Of a stretch of 64,000 nucleotides of DNA, positions 47,501 through 59,400 are shown in pieces; positions within the stretch are counted from its first letter, which is position 1, and every line of letters starts with the position of its first letter. The DNA is taken from assembly GCA_012931725.1 (NCBI GenBank), contig CM022945.1, positions 19,206,580-19,270,579 of the forward strand, written 5' to 3'. The stretch comes from Litsea cubeba (Eukaryota > Streptophyta > Magnoliopsida > Laurales > Lauraceae). A model generated the notes under the pieces. The model saw only the letters and a list, made by a program, of their open reading frames with translations, made no database searches and was not told where the DNA came from. The position numbers and the translations under genes are program-made.

Positions 47501-49906
47501 TTAGCTTCCATATCCTATTGCCAAAGCCTAGTTTAATGTGGAGTAATACATTTCTGATATCTCGCTCGTGGCTATCATTTTTTCTTGGGAAGTTCTCCTG
47601 AATGCTTTTCCAGGCCAACTAGTCAAATAGAGATTTGTATTAACACTTTCTGAGGGTTCTATGATTTTGGTGTTTCCTACAGGCCGAGGTTTTAGGGGTC
47701 GACCCAAGAGAAGTTAATGTTCCTGTTGTTGGTGGCCATTCAGGAGTTACAATTTTACCCCTTCTGTCTCAGGTTGGAGAGAGAACTTACTCAAAACATT
47801 GGTGTATCTCCCATGCAGTTTCTGGGTTGTTTTGTGTTCTAATCAAGTATAGAATTTAATTCCATTCATAAGTTCTGTGTAGGTTAAACCTCCGTGTTCC
47901 TTCACAGCAGAAGAGATCAGTTACTTGACAGATCGCATTCAGAATGGGGGCACAGAAGTTGTGGAGGTATAACATTTTCAGATATTTTCTCTTGTGCAGA
48001 ATGATATTACTACCAGATTTTTCGAGGACTTCATTTTACCTATAATACCATCAGGTGATTATTTGTTGCCCATTATGACTTATTTGAGGATATGTGCTGT
48101 TCATACGTTTATCCTCTAATAAGACCAGCTAAATGATGTCTGATTATGTCATTGTTCATAAATCCTTTTTAATAAGGCTTAACAAAGTTTATTATACAGA
48201 AAGGCATATAGTTCAGATTCATCTTCAACCGTAATCTTAATTTGTCAGATTATGGTGATTTTGGGAGATTTGGCTTGCTGGGTTTCTGCACAACTCTCAA
48301 GGGACACAAAAACCTAGGAACATCTCACTTTTTATTCTGGGCACCTCAAACCACCATTTTCACTCTAAAACACCGTTTGATTTGCTATCAGGTGTGCATC
48401 CAACAGGACACCATATTTCTATGCAAATTCAATAATCTGGACAGGCCATACTAGCAACTAGCCATTTCAAACACTGCCAATTTTTATTACTTGATTATTT
48501 TGACCGATCAAAAAAATTTTACTAGATTATTTTGCTGCTGCTAATGAAGATGTCATTACCCTTTGCAGGCAAAAGCTGGGGCCGGTTCCGCTACACTTTC
48601 AATGGTTTGTCCTTTTTTCCCCTCCATATTACTCATTTGATCCATTCACCCTGTATATCAAAATGATAATTTCTAACCAGCTGAACCCGCTTCCACATAC
48701 AAAATACAGGCATATGCAGCTGCTAAATTTGCAGACGCATGCTTGCGGGGATTGCGAGGTGATGCTGGTATTGTGGAATGCTCATTTGTGGCTTCTCAGG
48801 TACTCTACTTGTGTAACAACTCAATTTCTATAATTCAGCTGCCTGTCACTTCTTCCTCTTTTTTGGAGTGAGCATAGAAGAATTATTTTTTCAAACAGGT
48901 GACAGAATTGCCATTTTTTGCAACAAAAGTTCGAGTAGGCCGCTGTGGAGCAGAGGAGATCTATCCTCTAGGGCCATTGAATGAGTTTGAGAGGTTAGTC
49001 AGCAGACTCAGCATACATAATACAATCATAAATATGTAATTCAACTTCCGTTATTTTTTTTTATAACAACTCAACTTCCGTTATAATAATAATAATTATT
49101 ATTATTATTATTAACCATGTTTGATTGAATTTACCAAAGATTGGTAAAATGGGTGTACCCACTAGAGCCACGTTTAACGATTAGTCCCCTTGTCATTTTG
49201 TATGCTTGAAAGAGGGAATGTGGATGAGGACAATCACCTTGGTGGCCTTGCTATGTGTCAAACATAGTCCAAAACCATTTTAAGGGACGATAGTGTGACT
49301 GTTATCCATATTTTGTATTCTACCTTCTCTTATAAGGCAACTACTCAAAGGGCCGACTTTCTACAGTTGTGGTTTTTTTTTAAACTAGTGGAAGGGACCA
49401 GCAAGCGGACTGTTGATCTACATTTTTGCTTACCACATGTATTGTAAAAGGGGCTAAGAACCATATCACGTAAAAACATGTCTGCTACATTAGTTCCTGC
49501 TAATGCAAGATAGGTTTGATACATGATATATGACCTCTAACAGGGGTACATGCATATGGATTATCCTTTGATAAGTCTACACTCTACAGTCTATTAATTA
49601 AAATGGTTAGCACTACGCTTTTAGCAATTGATCATCTGCCCTAGTTGTTGTATCATTTTACTTTAAAGATTCTGAAGACCTGCAAATCAGCAAGGATTTT
49701 GGATTGGGTACAATGTGTGCATGGGATTCTTAGAAGAAGCAGCATGTACTCTATCCGGAAATGCATCTAAGATGGTGGTGATTTTATGATGATAAAATAT
49801 ATGTCAGTATGGTTGCATTTTGGTTCTTAACAGGTCTGGATTGGAGAAGGCAAAGAAAGAGTTGGCGACAAGCATTGAGAAGGGAATTTCTTTCATCAGG
49901 AAATAA
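44591..49906 (+). CDS. PMDH: Peroxisomal/glyoxysomal NAD-malate dehydrogenase
   Basis: Nine exons: 44591-44662, 45542-45757, 47081-47395, 47683-47772, 47883-47966, 48569-48604, 48710-48799, 48899-48993 and 49834-49906, all GT-AG. They sum to 1071 nt, 356 aa, the usual length. It interconverts malate and oxaloacetate with NAD for the glyoxylate cycle and beta-oxidation in peroxisomes. Exon 1 encodes a PTS2 peroxisomal signal, RISRISAHL (residues 10-18, RI-x5-HL). Cys36 is the expected presequence cleavage position. NAD-binding GAAGGIG at 51-57, Asp77 for the NAD ribose, substrate arginines 124, 130 and 196, and the catalytic pair Asp193-His220 are all present. Exons 1-7 join in phase 0; the last junction is phase 2. 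Nothing is missing, so it should be functional. Confidence 0.97.
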
Positions 49907-51580
49907 GAAATCGAATAATATAGTCAATCAACCACTTACCTTATCCATCTGTATATTTGCTCTGCTTGCATACATGTTGGTCTCTATAGACATTACTATC
50001 CCATTACAAAATCATTCTCCCTACTTCATGTGCTTCTTGTTACTGATCTAATTTCCAAAGCTTAGTGTTTTGAAGTTTTAATAGTACTCATACAGTGATA
50101 AATAGACATGCATCGAAGAGTTCAATTAGACCACTAAAATGTTGAAGAGAAAAATAGCATTCAATTAACGGAACAAAGGAGAAGGGAATAATTTTCACAA
50201 CAATGTAACCTGAGTTGCATATGTAGTGGTATTAGAACTCGACATGGTATAAGATATCCAATTTGTAAAACCTCAAAATATTTGTAAATTCAGCACAATA
50301 TTTGGATAAATTTAAATGAATGTTTATATTTAAATAACATCCGTAAACATAATATACAAATCATACTCCAAAAAATCAAGTACTAATTATTTCAATATCT
50401 TATATTAAAAGGACGAAAGGACATAAATATTTTCTTCATTGCCAAAGTATGTTATATCCAGTACTAGAATCCATGAAGAACCTAACCACATTTAGGTCAG
50501 TATGGAGAATCGTATTTGTCCTGTGATTATTATCAAAATCCATTCAAGACGACACTACAAATTTTTCTTCCAAGTCAGCATATTTGTTGGCATTGGTTCA
50601 CTTTCAAAATTGCATAATAAAGTGCACACTTATTGCAGATCAAAGCACACATCATCACAATCAGGTGAAGGACAAGGTCCTCGCATCTAGGAGTGTTTAA
50701 TGATAATACTAAACCTAGGTGCATAGATATGTAATTTCTCATTTTACAGATCCTTTTTTTTTTTTAATGCTAACTCCTTTTGAGTCAATTTGATATGAAT
50801 TAAAAGTGCTAAACAAACACCTATGCAACATTAGGATCCATATATCTTCAATAATTTCTTAGTAAGAAACAAATGACCAAGTAGGGTCCTCAAGCATCCA
50901 CAAGAGTCAAAGCAGTACGAAATTTCTTGCAAAAGCATTAGCTACTCAAACTTGATATTCTCACCACTCTTCAGCCCTCACTGAATTATCTAGCCTTAAA
51001 TCATTAAAGTACTACATGATCTTTGTATTTTGCACAATAACATTAATCCAGGAGTTTTGCTCACTTGCAGTTCATATGTTGGCAATCCAGACCAATGAAC
51101 TGATTGGACTCTCTTTAGTAGGAAAATGTCACAAAAAACAAACCACATACAAATATACTGGGCCACTCAAAAGGTTTTGACCATTAATGTCGACCGCAGA
51201 TGTCCTGGTCCATCAATTTGGAGGACATTACAGGCTTCAGGTTACTTTGCTAGGCACTCACTCTTTTATGTCCCCTACGCGATCTATTGCTCTATAGCTC
51301 CAAAGCTCCATTCATTTATGCAGGAACAGGAAAAGAAAAAACAGTGAGACACATATATTAATTCATGACTTTTGTGCATTGGAGGAGTATATGAGCCTGA
51401 CTAAATCACTGTACAGTGCACTAGAGGTAATTGATTAAAAAAAAAAAACTCAGATAAATTATACAAGTTTCGCTAAATTTACATTTCTTTTTTTATTATT
51501 ATTATTATTATTATTTAAAAAACAAAGCCTTCAGACTTCATTCACATTACAATGTGAAGTAGATGGGAGGAGGATGCACA
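49907..51580. other. Spacer between convergent genes
   Basis: Contains the 3' regions of the malate dehydrogenase (plus) and TIN1-like (minus) genes. AT-rich with T runs (50753-50765) and an ATT-repeat run (51497-51514). No gene seen. Confidence 0.4.
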
Positions 51581-53941
51581 TCAGGAACCTGAGACATGCT
51601 CCCATTCCCCAGTAAGCACATTAGTAGCGACAGTGTCCTCTATCACAACAGGGCTGACCTCCAGCACTCTCTCCGGCACTACCTTCTCCCCCTCCACCTT
51701 GGCCAGAACCTCAAAATGCATCCGCAGCTTCTCAGGCCTCGTCCTCCATGCCGGATACTTACTCCAATCCACATCTCCTTCCTTCAACCTCTTCTCCACG
51801 CCAAACCCAATCTTCATAAACGTCTGAGCCGACACTTGAGCTTTAAGCAGACGGAACGACCCTTCCTGCCTCGCCTTCTCCCCAAGCACATTGTATAGCA
51901 GCTCCTCAAATCCGCGTAAGTTGGCATTTGAGCCATTGACAGATGTCAAGGGCCATAAGGTTGTAAATTGTTCTGGGGTGAGGAGTGGGAGGGCCGCCTC
52001 AATGTGGGGCCTGGCTCGGGCACGGGAGGAGAGTTCCACGAGTCCTGGGGCAAGGCGCTTGAGTTTAAGTGGATTGCTGTTGGTGGTAGTGGGGTCTGAA
52101 GAGGTGAGAGAAGTGGGACCAACAATGCGGAGGGATAGAATTGGCCTGGCATTTGTGTTTGGGTTGTTCTGCTGTGAGAGGGAGGCAAGGCGGAGGTGTT
52201 CTGCTAGAGTTAGAAGGCCTGCAGGCAAAACCTCCATCCTTGCCATTGTAGGTGTGACTGCGGTTTAAGGGGAGAGGGAGGTCAAGGGATGGCGCAGGCT
52301 TACAGACCTTGCACCCTTAACTGTCACAACCGCACCTTCTGCTAAGACCACTTTCTTTAGTACACCAGCATCCACATCATGCTGCACACAAACAAAGAAC
52401 AGAAGTTAACAATTGAGAACTGCCATTGAAAGGGAAGCCAAAATTCCCCCCAAAAAAAGTCATGCTCTCCCCCTCAATATAAATAGTGGGTCCATACACT
52501 GATCAGTATGATCTAGCAATCAGTTGGCCATAAAAAAAACAGAGTAGAAATGGATATAATGGTAAGCATTCAATGTGGAAAGCACAGAAAAACGATGGCA
52601 TTGCTCGATCTCCCTAGTAGTAAACATGTTCTCTACCAGACCAATGCAGCCATGAGCAAGGAACTCTGTAAAATCCCCCCAAAAAAGTCATGCTCTCCCC
52701 CTCTTTAACATAATAGTGGGTCCATTGACTGATCAGTATGATCTAGCAATCAGTTGGCCATCACAGAGTATAAAGGTAAGCATTCAATGTGGAAAGCACA
52801 GAAAAACGATTGCATTGCTCCATCTCCCTAGTAGTAAATTTGTTCCTTGCCAGACCAATGCAGCCATGAACAAGGAACGATTTCTGTTTACATTTGTGAT
52901 TGACACATATCGTTGTGTCTTACAACTACAACAATGCAGCTGTAAATGAAAGGTCTTCTATGCCTATAGATGCGGTAATTGTGTTTTATCATCTTCTTCT
53001 TCATTGAAGCACATCTATCTGCGGTTAGCTTCCTAACCTCTTACACTTGTAACTCATCCCTACTCAAGACCATGTTCGCAAACACTCCACAATCAAACAT
53101 GTTACTTTTTGTGTGCATTGTAGTTCAATCCAAAAAGTGCATTGATCTCCCCACTTGCACTTGCAACACTTCAATTCATCATCTCCCATTTGCTAAGTTC
53201 GACAGTTAGAAAGCTGAGTCGTTTAAAAAAAGGGTGACACAGATGACAGTATCATGGGCAATCGATAAAAGACTTGCAATTTCAAATAGTTTCAGGGTAA
53301 TTTGAGCAGGAAACAAAAACCCAAACTCAGAATCTGAATTCAAAACAGAAAACATCTTACCGGCAACGAAAGCCTCAAATCCTGTCCGTCTTGAATCCAC
53401 AGCTCCATAGGCCCTGCCAGCTGAAACGGTGCCAACACGGGCAAAACCGGATCCCCCTCCGATCTCGATCTTTCCGCCAATCCATTCTCATTCTCCACAC
53501 CAGATCCCGCCTCCTCCTCCTCCTCCACCCTAAAGATGGGCAGATCCACGAATTCCCATCGATTCACGTCCTCAAGAAGCTTAAAAGGAAGAACCTTGTT
53601 ATCAATCTCGATATCGAATTCGTAAGCAACCGATTGGCCGACCAATGCGTCTCTGATATCAAATCCGTAGATCTTGAAATCCTTCTCATGGAACCCCAAT
53701 CCCTTCACAATCGCCTCCTTCAGATCCTATTAGAAGAAGCAAAAAAAAAGAGAAGCAAATTAGGTTTTTTTGTCCAGATGATCTAGGGTTCCGTCAGATC
53801 CGAGAGATCACTTACTGAAATCGCTTTGGAAACGGGGGGATTGGAGTTTTCTGTTGGACTTAGAGCGTGAGAACTTGAGAAGAACCCGATCCCGAAGAAG
53901 GTGAGAAGCACTGCAAGACTGAATCGAGATCGAATCGCCAT
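51581..53941 (-). CDS. TIN1: TIN1-like ER-stress protein, frame-disrupted as written
   Basis: Exons 53941-53816, 53726-53361 and 52381-51581, GT-AG introns, all phase 0; nominal 430 aa, the usual size for TUNICAMYCIN INDUCED 1. Signal peptide MAIRSRFSLAVLLTFFGIGF (start), then a segment with GFDIRDALVGQSVAYEFDIE, the LPFKLLEDVNRWEFVDLPIF region, APFQLAGPMELWIQD, and in exon 3 LSLRIVGPTSL, LKRLAPGLVELSS, PLTSVNGSNANLRGFEELL and TFMKIGFGVEKRLKEGDVDW. TIN1 is a plant-specific secretory-pathway protein induced by ER stress. Exon 3 as written is broken: after VSLRHP the frame shifts and reaches TAA at 52269-52267, while HP-LDLPLPLN reads in the next frame. The original frame resumes at about 52224 (AGLLTLAEHLR). 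The two shifts cancel, so the exon length stays a multiple of three. This may be an assembly error or a real null allele. Confidence 0.85.
52441..52890. repeat. Tandem duplication of about 230 bp in intron 2 of the TIN1-like gene
   Basis: Copies start near 52441 and 52670. Shared words include AAGTCATGCTCTCCCCCTC, CTGATCAGTATGATCTAGCA and CAATGTGGAAAGCACAGAAA. They differ by a few substitutions and short indels, so the duplication is not very recent. Confidence 0.88.
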
Positions 53942-54742
53942 CTCCGTAGAGAAGAAGAGAGCTTTTTTTTTTTTTGTTGCTGTTGTTTGATTTGATCGAT
54001 CGATGCGCGTGAGAGACGAAGGAAGAAGAGGAGGAGGTTGGAGGGTTTTAGATTAGTGGAGAGATAGAGAGAGAGAGAGAGGGGAAGGAGGTTTCTACTT
54101 TCTAGATTCGTGGTTGTGGTTGAGAGATGCTGACGTGGGGAGTTTGGGCCAATAAGAAGAGAGGAAGTGATGCGTAGGAGGATTGTGATTGGATGGAGTT
54201 CGCTGGTATTTTCGTTCACGCCACGATGCTTTTGAACGGGGTTTGTGCCGCGTTTTATGCTCCACCGGGTATGGATGAGTTTTTTTTTTTTTTGGTCCAA
54301 GCGCTTAAATCAACCGCACACGTGGCCCTGTACGCATGCGATAGGAGCCAGCCCCAGCCCACACTTCTCTCTATCTCAATATTTTTTATTGAGACTAATA
54401 TGAAAGAATGAATGAAAGAAAGAATTGTGTGGAGCTCGACACTAGACAGGGATGAAGAATTATTGTTGTGTCGTGTGGAGAAATCTACTTGAAATCAACT
54501 TCTTAATTTTGGTATATATTGGGTAGTGGAGGACTATTGAGAGTCCATCCTGCATTCGACTCGACTTCGACCTATCTCAAGATCCGTCCGGTCATCCTAA
54601 GCCCATGACTCAATGAGAATAGAAAGGTTTCTCTTGGGGGGCCCTTTTTTTCTTCTTTCGCATTTGGTGAGACATTTGTTTCTTGTGGAAAAGGAAAAGA
54701 AAAACATTTTTTTTTGGTAAATAAGGAGATGAAAAACATTAA
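53942..54742. other. Promoter and leader region of the TIN1-like gene
   Basis: CT-rich when read in the gene's direction (GA-rich 54020-54095 on the plus strand), typical of a plant 5' leader. No TATA box is obvious. Beyond about 54300 the DNA is ordinary spacer up to the PIF/Harbinger element. Confidence 0.45.
54131..54138 (+). promoter_or_regulatory. UPRE-like element upstream of the TIN1-like gene
   Basis: TGACGTGG lies about 190 bp upstream of the ATG (CCACGTCA in the gene's orientation), with an ATTGG/CCAAT box (54149-54153) 10 bp away. TGACGTGG is the core bound by ER-stress bZIP factors (bZIP28/bZIP60 class), which fits tunicamycin induction of this family. The spacing and orientation are not those of the classic ERSE. 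Confidence 0.6.
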
Positions 54743-55394
54743 GGGGCTGTTTGTGCAGCGATTTTGTTTCCTCTTCCGTGGCTTCCATTTTCAACCCAGT
54801 TAGGTAGGACTTCTGGATTCCACTTGAGCGGAAAATCAAGTGAAAAAAGGTGTATTCATTCGCTCACCAAATGTGGAGTGAGAAGGGGCTCTTATCATTT
54901 CTATCGAAGACAGCATTGTATATGGGTGCACATGAGCAGTTTGGATCGGTTTAGAAGGAAAAGCATCAACCAAATCGAACCCATCAGTTTTTTAATTTCC
55001 TAAACCCATGTGCTCAAATCGAACCAAAACGAACTGGTTCGATTACGGGTTTTTTTTTTCTCCACAAAAAATAGCAGTTCATTTGGTGAGAGACGTTTGA
55101 CTTTGAATAACGGAGTGAAGAATTTGAGTCTTCTTCGAGTAATTTTTCATATTTTTTTTTTATATTTTATAAAAAAAATATATAGTTCTATAATTGGTTT
55201 GGTCCGGTTTGAGCGGTTTACCAAAACCTTCAAACAGAAAACCAAATCAAATCGAACAGTTTGAAAGGAATCCAAACTGTGATCAAACCGATCTACTACA
55301 AAAACGATCCGAACTGCCCGATTCAGATTGGTCCGTATCGATTTAGCGATTTAGCAGTTTTTTTGTGCACCCCTAGCACTGCACAAACACCTCC
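54743..55394. mobile_element. PIF/Harbinger-like element carrying a nested hAT
   Basis: Left end GGGGCTGTTTGTGCAGCG; right end reversed GGAGGTGTTTGTGCAGTG. TAA on both sides (54740-54742 and 55395-55397) fits the TWA duplication of this superfamily. Without the nested element about 190 bp remain, so it is a MITE. Confidence 0.7.
54921..55375. mobile_element. hAT element nested in the PIF/Harbinger MITE
   Basis: Left end TATGGGTGCACA; right end reversed TAGGGGTGCACA. Flanks GCATTGTA (54913-54920) and GCACTGCA (55376-55383) match at six of eight bases. The interior has GGTTCGATT/AAATCGAAC-type inverted words near both ends. No transposase. Confidence 0.65.
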
Positions 55395-55775
55395 TAAATC
55401 GATTTTTATCGGGAGGATTTTGATTTCCTTGCATAGGAATAAGAGTACTGAACCTCTCTCTCTCTCTCTCTCTCTCTCTCTTAGAAACTGTCATTGTAAA
55501 CTATCCATGGAATTGCAAAAAAGTTGGGGCATATTTCTATAGCCAGTCTTCTATAGAAAAAGTGAAGATTGAGGAAATAACTTTCCACGCTATAATAAAA
55601 TCCATGTTTGGTACAGCCGTTTTTTCTTATGAAAAATCATTTTCAGTCTTACTTCAAAAATTAAGTTAACATTTTTAACCCAATTGCTAAATGAGTTGGA
55701 TTTATATTGACATTTGACACTCCTGTCCAGTATAAAACCTCATCCAATTTGACCAGCTGCACCACTGCCCACCAA
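55395..55775. other. Spacer with a CT microsatellite
   Basis: (CT)n run at 55455-55481. No gene or transposon end recognised. Confidence 0.5.
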
Positions 55776-56452
55776 TAGGGATGGCAACGGGTCGGATCGG
55801 AGGCGGATATTGTCATATCCGCCTCCATATCCAAATCCAATTCTCCATCTCCATATCCGCTCCGATCTCCAAACGGATATCCATTCTATCCTCCATCCCC
55901 GCCTCCAAACGGATATCGGATATCCAAACGGAGAATCGGATATCCAAATCATTAAAAAAATATTAAAAAGACAATACAATTCAAAATATAATTTAAGCAT
56001 TAAAAACATTAAAAAGACGATACAATTCAAAATATATCTAAAAATAAACTTCCAAAATAAAGTCATTCAAGTTTCAACACACTTATACAAGTCATACAAA
56101 TCCCAATTATTGAAGTGTTCTCTATAATATATTGATATATATATATGGTGTAATATATATAATATTATATAAGATAAGGAGGAAAACTGCAATTAAGGGT
56201 TAAACGGATATCCAAACGGGTCGGATACGGTTCGGATATCCAAACGGATATCCGATCGGATATTCGGATCGGATATCCAAACGGATATTCGGATCGGATA
56301 TCTCCATATCCGCCTCCGATCCGATCTCCGAATTTTTTTTAAAATCCATATCCGAATCCGACCCGATCTCCGAAAAAATATCCGAAATCCATATCCAAAC
56401 GGAGCGGGTATCGGATCGGATCGGACCGGACCGGACGGAATTGCCATCCCTA
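55776..56452. mobile_element. Ac-type non-autonomous hAT element
   Basis: Perfect 12-bp terminal inverted repeats TAGGGATGGCAA and TTGCCATCCCTA. A perfect 8-bp target duplication CCCACCAA at 55768-55775 and 56453-56460. Both subterminal regions are filled with GGATATCC/CCAAACGGATATCC repeats that can fold on themselves. The central part is AT-rich and has no transposase. Confidence 0.93.
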
Positions 56453-56460
56453 CCCACCAA

Positions 56461-59400
56461 CCCAAGCAAACCTGACGTCTGAATTAAGGATACGGGTTGA
56501 ATTGTACAAAACTGATTTGGATTCACATTGACACTATCCAAAAAATTATTATATATTATATATGAAAGTTTTAAAATTGAAATCAGCTCCAACTGATTTT
56601 GACCATCCCTGCAATTTTGAATTCTCTTTTAATATTATTTAATATAATTCAATTCAATAAATGTCATTTATTACTACTCTTCACCTCTCCCTCTTTCCAA
56701 ACTATTTTTCTCTTTTTAATGGCATTCAAATCTATCTCTCTCTCTCTAGAAACACCTCTCTATCTTTCTTTGTTTCATCCTCATCCAAGCTCCGTCTCTC
56801 TCATAATTTTTTTTTTCCTTTCTTTGTTGTCATGACATGGGTTTTAGATAAAGATAATTAAGTACCAATAATTTTATCAATAGAAAGGTGAGTCAAACAA
56901 ACTAAAATCTGAGCATGTCCTGTACTCATCTCAGGTCAAAGTCTAAAAACCTCTATACTTACCTTGAACCGAACCAAATCATTACCAAACCTACCTCTAA
57001 TTGAAAAATCTCATATTTTTAATTTCTTATAATTTTTTTCATCTTAGTATTTCATATTTCATGTTTCTACTAAATTTCTTAATTTTTTATGTTTATTATT
57101 TATTTAAATTTTCAATTGTGTGATTTCTAAGAAAGCTTATAAATTCTTTATGTGAGAAATACTTCTATTTTAGGTTTTATAAATTATAAGCATATGAAAT
57201 CAAAATCAAACTTTTTATTTATGTCATAAAATCAAATGATATTTTTTGTATGACTTCTAATGCCTTAGCACGGGGGCATTTTGCTAGTTACCAAATGAGC
57301 AAGGTTGAGGTTGAGCCCTTACATGTTATCAACAGTGTTCAATTATCTGAAATCTGACTAGACCCCACCTAATTTCACCCCTACATTATTTGCTATAAAT
57401 TTAAGTGAAAATTAGACACATGGGGTGACTTTTCATCATGGCAATTCATTCCACGACGCCTAGCTTGACTCAAAAGAAGCCGAGCCGAGCTTACAGGGCC
57501 TAGTTTGAGGTCAGCTTGGAAGGTAATCAAGCCGAGCTCTTCAGCTTGATTAACCCACAGGCCTACTTTGAGCTTGACCCGACCTGAGCTTTCTCAGCTT
57601 GTCCACAGCCCTATGATCTTATTGTTGACTGCTGAATTTAAAGATTACAATAGCATGCAATGTTATTAAATTCACTTCTAGAAGTAGCCTTATCAGCAAC
57701 TAGTAGTCCTTTTCCTTCCTAAAATTATGGATGAAAACAGTTGGGTAAGGCTGAATCCATTGTGTATCTGGGCCTGGTTTAGGGTACCCAAGAACACGAT
57801 CATTACCCACCCAAGTTCAATTTAAATTCCTGGACCTGCACTTTGACCAAATTATAGGGCCTCCCCAGCCCAAATTGAGGCCTGTAATATGTATGCACAT
57901 GTACGATATAGTTTGAGAGAGAGAGAGAGAAGATATGGGTATTCAGTTCTCGGTTGTGAAACTCGGGGAACCATCTAAATTGAAAATGGGCCCAAGTTTT
58001 GGACTATACATTTGTCATTTGTTTGCATGAAATTCAAGACATAGCTATTGATGGGTCGATCGGCTCCAACAAAAGATTATTAAAGACGTGATTAGGAAAG
58101 GATTATGAGCTGGAGACATAGATGAGACATTGACTTTCTCGGGATTTGAATTATTATGGTAGTGGCTGGGTATTTATTTTTTCATCCTCATTTATTCATT
58201 TTCCATTGAATCAAAGATTATCTGATAGTCTCATATTCACAATTTTTTCTTCATTTCTTAACCTTCTTTTTTTAAATACTAGTCTTAAATTTCCTAGAAA
58301 TTTAATCACATGAAACAGATGGACCGGGCATTAGCAATCCTCACGTTCCTGTAATAGTACTTTTCTTCTAACTGAGAATGATGTCACTGAAGAAATGCAC
58401 TGGGAATCAATAGGATCAAACCAAATGGATTAGGTCGTGTGTAGAATTGTAGAAAAAGGGGTGTTCTCAGCAATGACGTATCCATGGTTTTATTCCAACT
58501 GAGAATGATGATCTTAGTCAACACTCTTGACCTCTTGGGTTTGATTTCCAATTACCCATAATGTGCTGTAACATTAGATCCACTTTCTTCCTAATTACAG
58601 TAGTTTCTCCAACAAGAAGTCCTGTCAATGTCTCCCTAGTCCCTACAGAAAATTTCAGATAACCCTTTGTTGATCTGGTAATATAGTTTCTGAGCTAAAA
58701 AACTTCATACTTCCTTTTGAGTTGGGCTCACCTGAAAATATATTCAATCTTAATGGTTCATTTATTTGTATTAGAATACATAAGAATTGAATACATTGTT
58801 CATTTCATAAGTGGGGTTAAAAGTGAAGATCAAAAGTAAATTTCTTAATAGACGGAAAATGGATATCCAACTATCATCCTTTTAGTTCAATTCTCATGTA
58901 TTTTAATGCAAAAAGGTAGGCTTAGGTTCTCAAAGTTAACGAATATACACCATGCAATATTTGTTATAGTTTTTATAATATCTATAATATCTGAAATAGC
59001 CTAAAATTGTGATTGATATCAAATTAAGAGAAATCAGTGTGCATGGGATTAGATTGATTGAAGAATATTGGCCCAAAATATAAGAAACCAAAAGAATAGG
59101 AAAGAAAAAAAAAATGTTTCTTACAGCTCCCCCTTTCTAGAGCCGGCCAGTTGAAAAGCTAGACTTTCACCAGAAAATTGGAAGGTGACCAATGGTATTT
59201 TTCACGTGGGATCATCCTAAAATTCCATCTTTGTTCTCATTAAAACACATTCCCTGCTTGAAGGGGCATCTCCAGCCATCCAACAACTGTTTGTAGTGTG
59301 GACCTAGAAACCAAACCATCATAAACACCTGTCATTGTATCATGACCACTTTTTCAATCTCCTTGATTGAATTTCAAAAGAGCAAGCGCGGCACCAACAT

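Noticed and set aside
51891..52268. Plus-strand ORF of 125 codons
   Set aside because: Antisense shadow of exon 3 of the TIN1-like gene.
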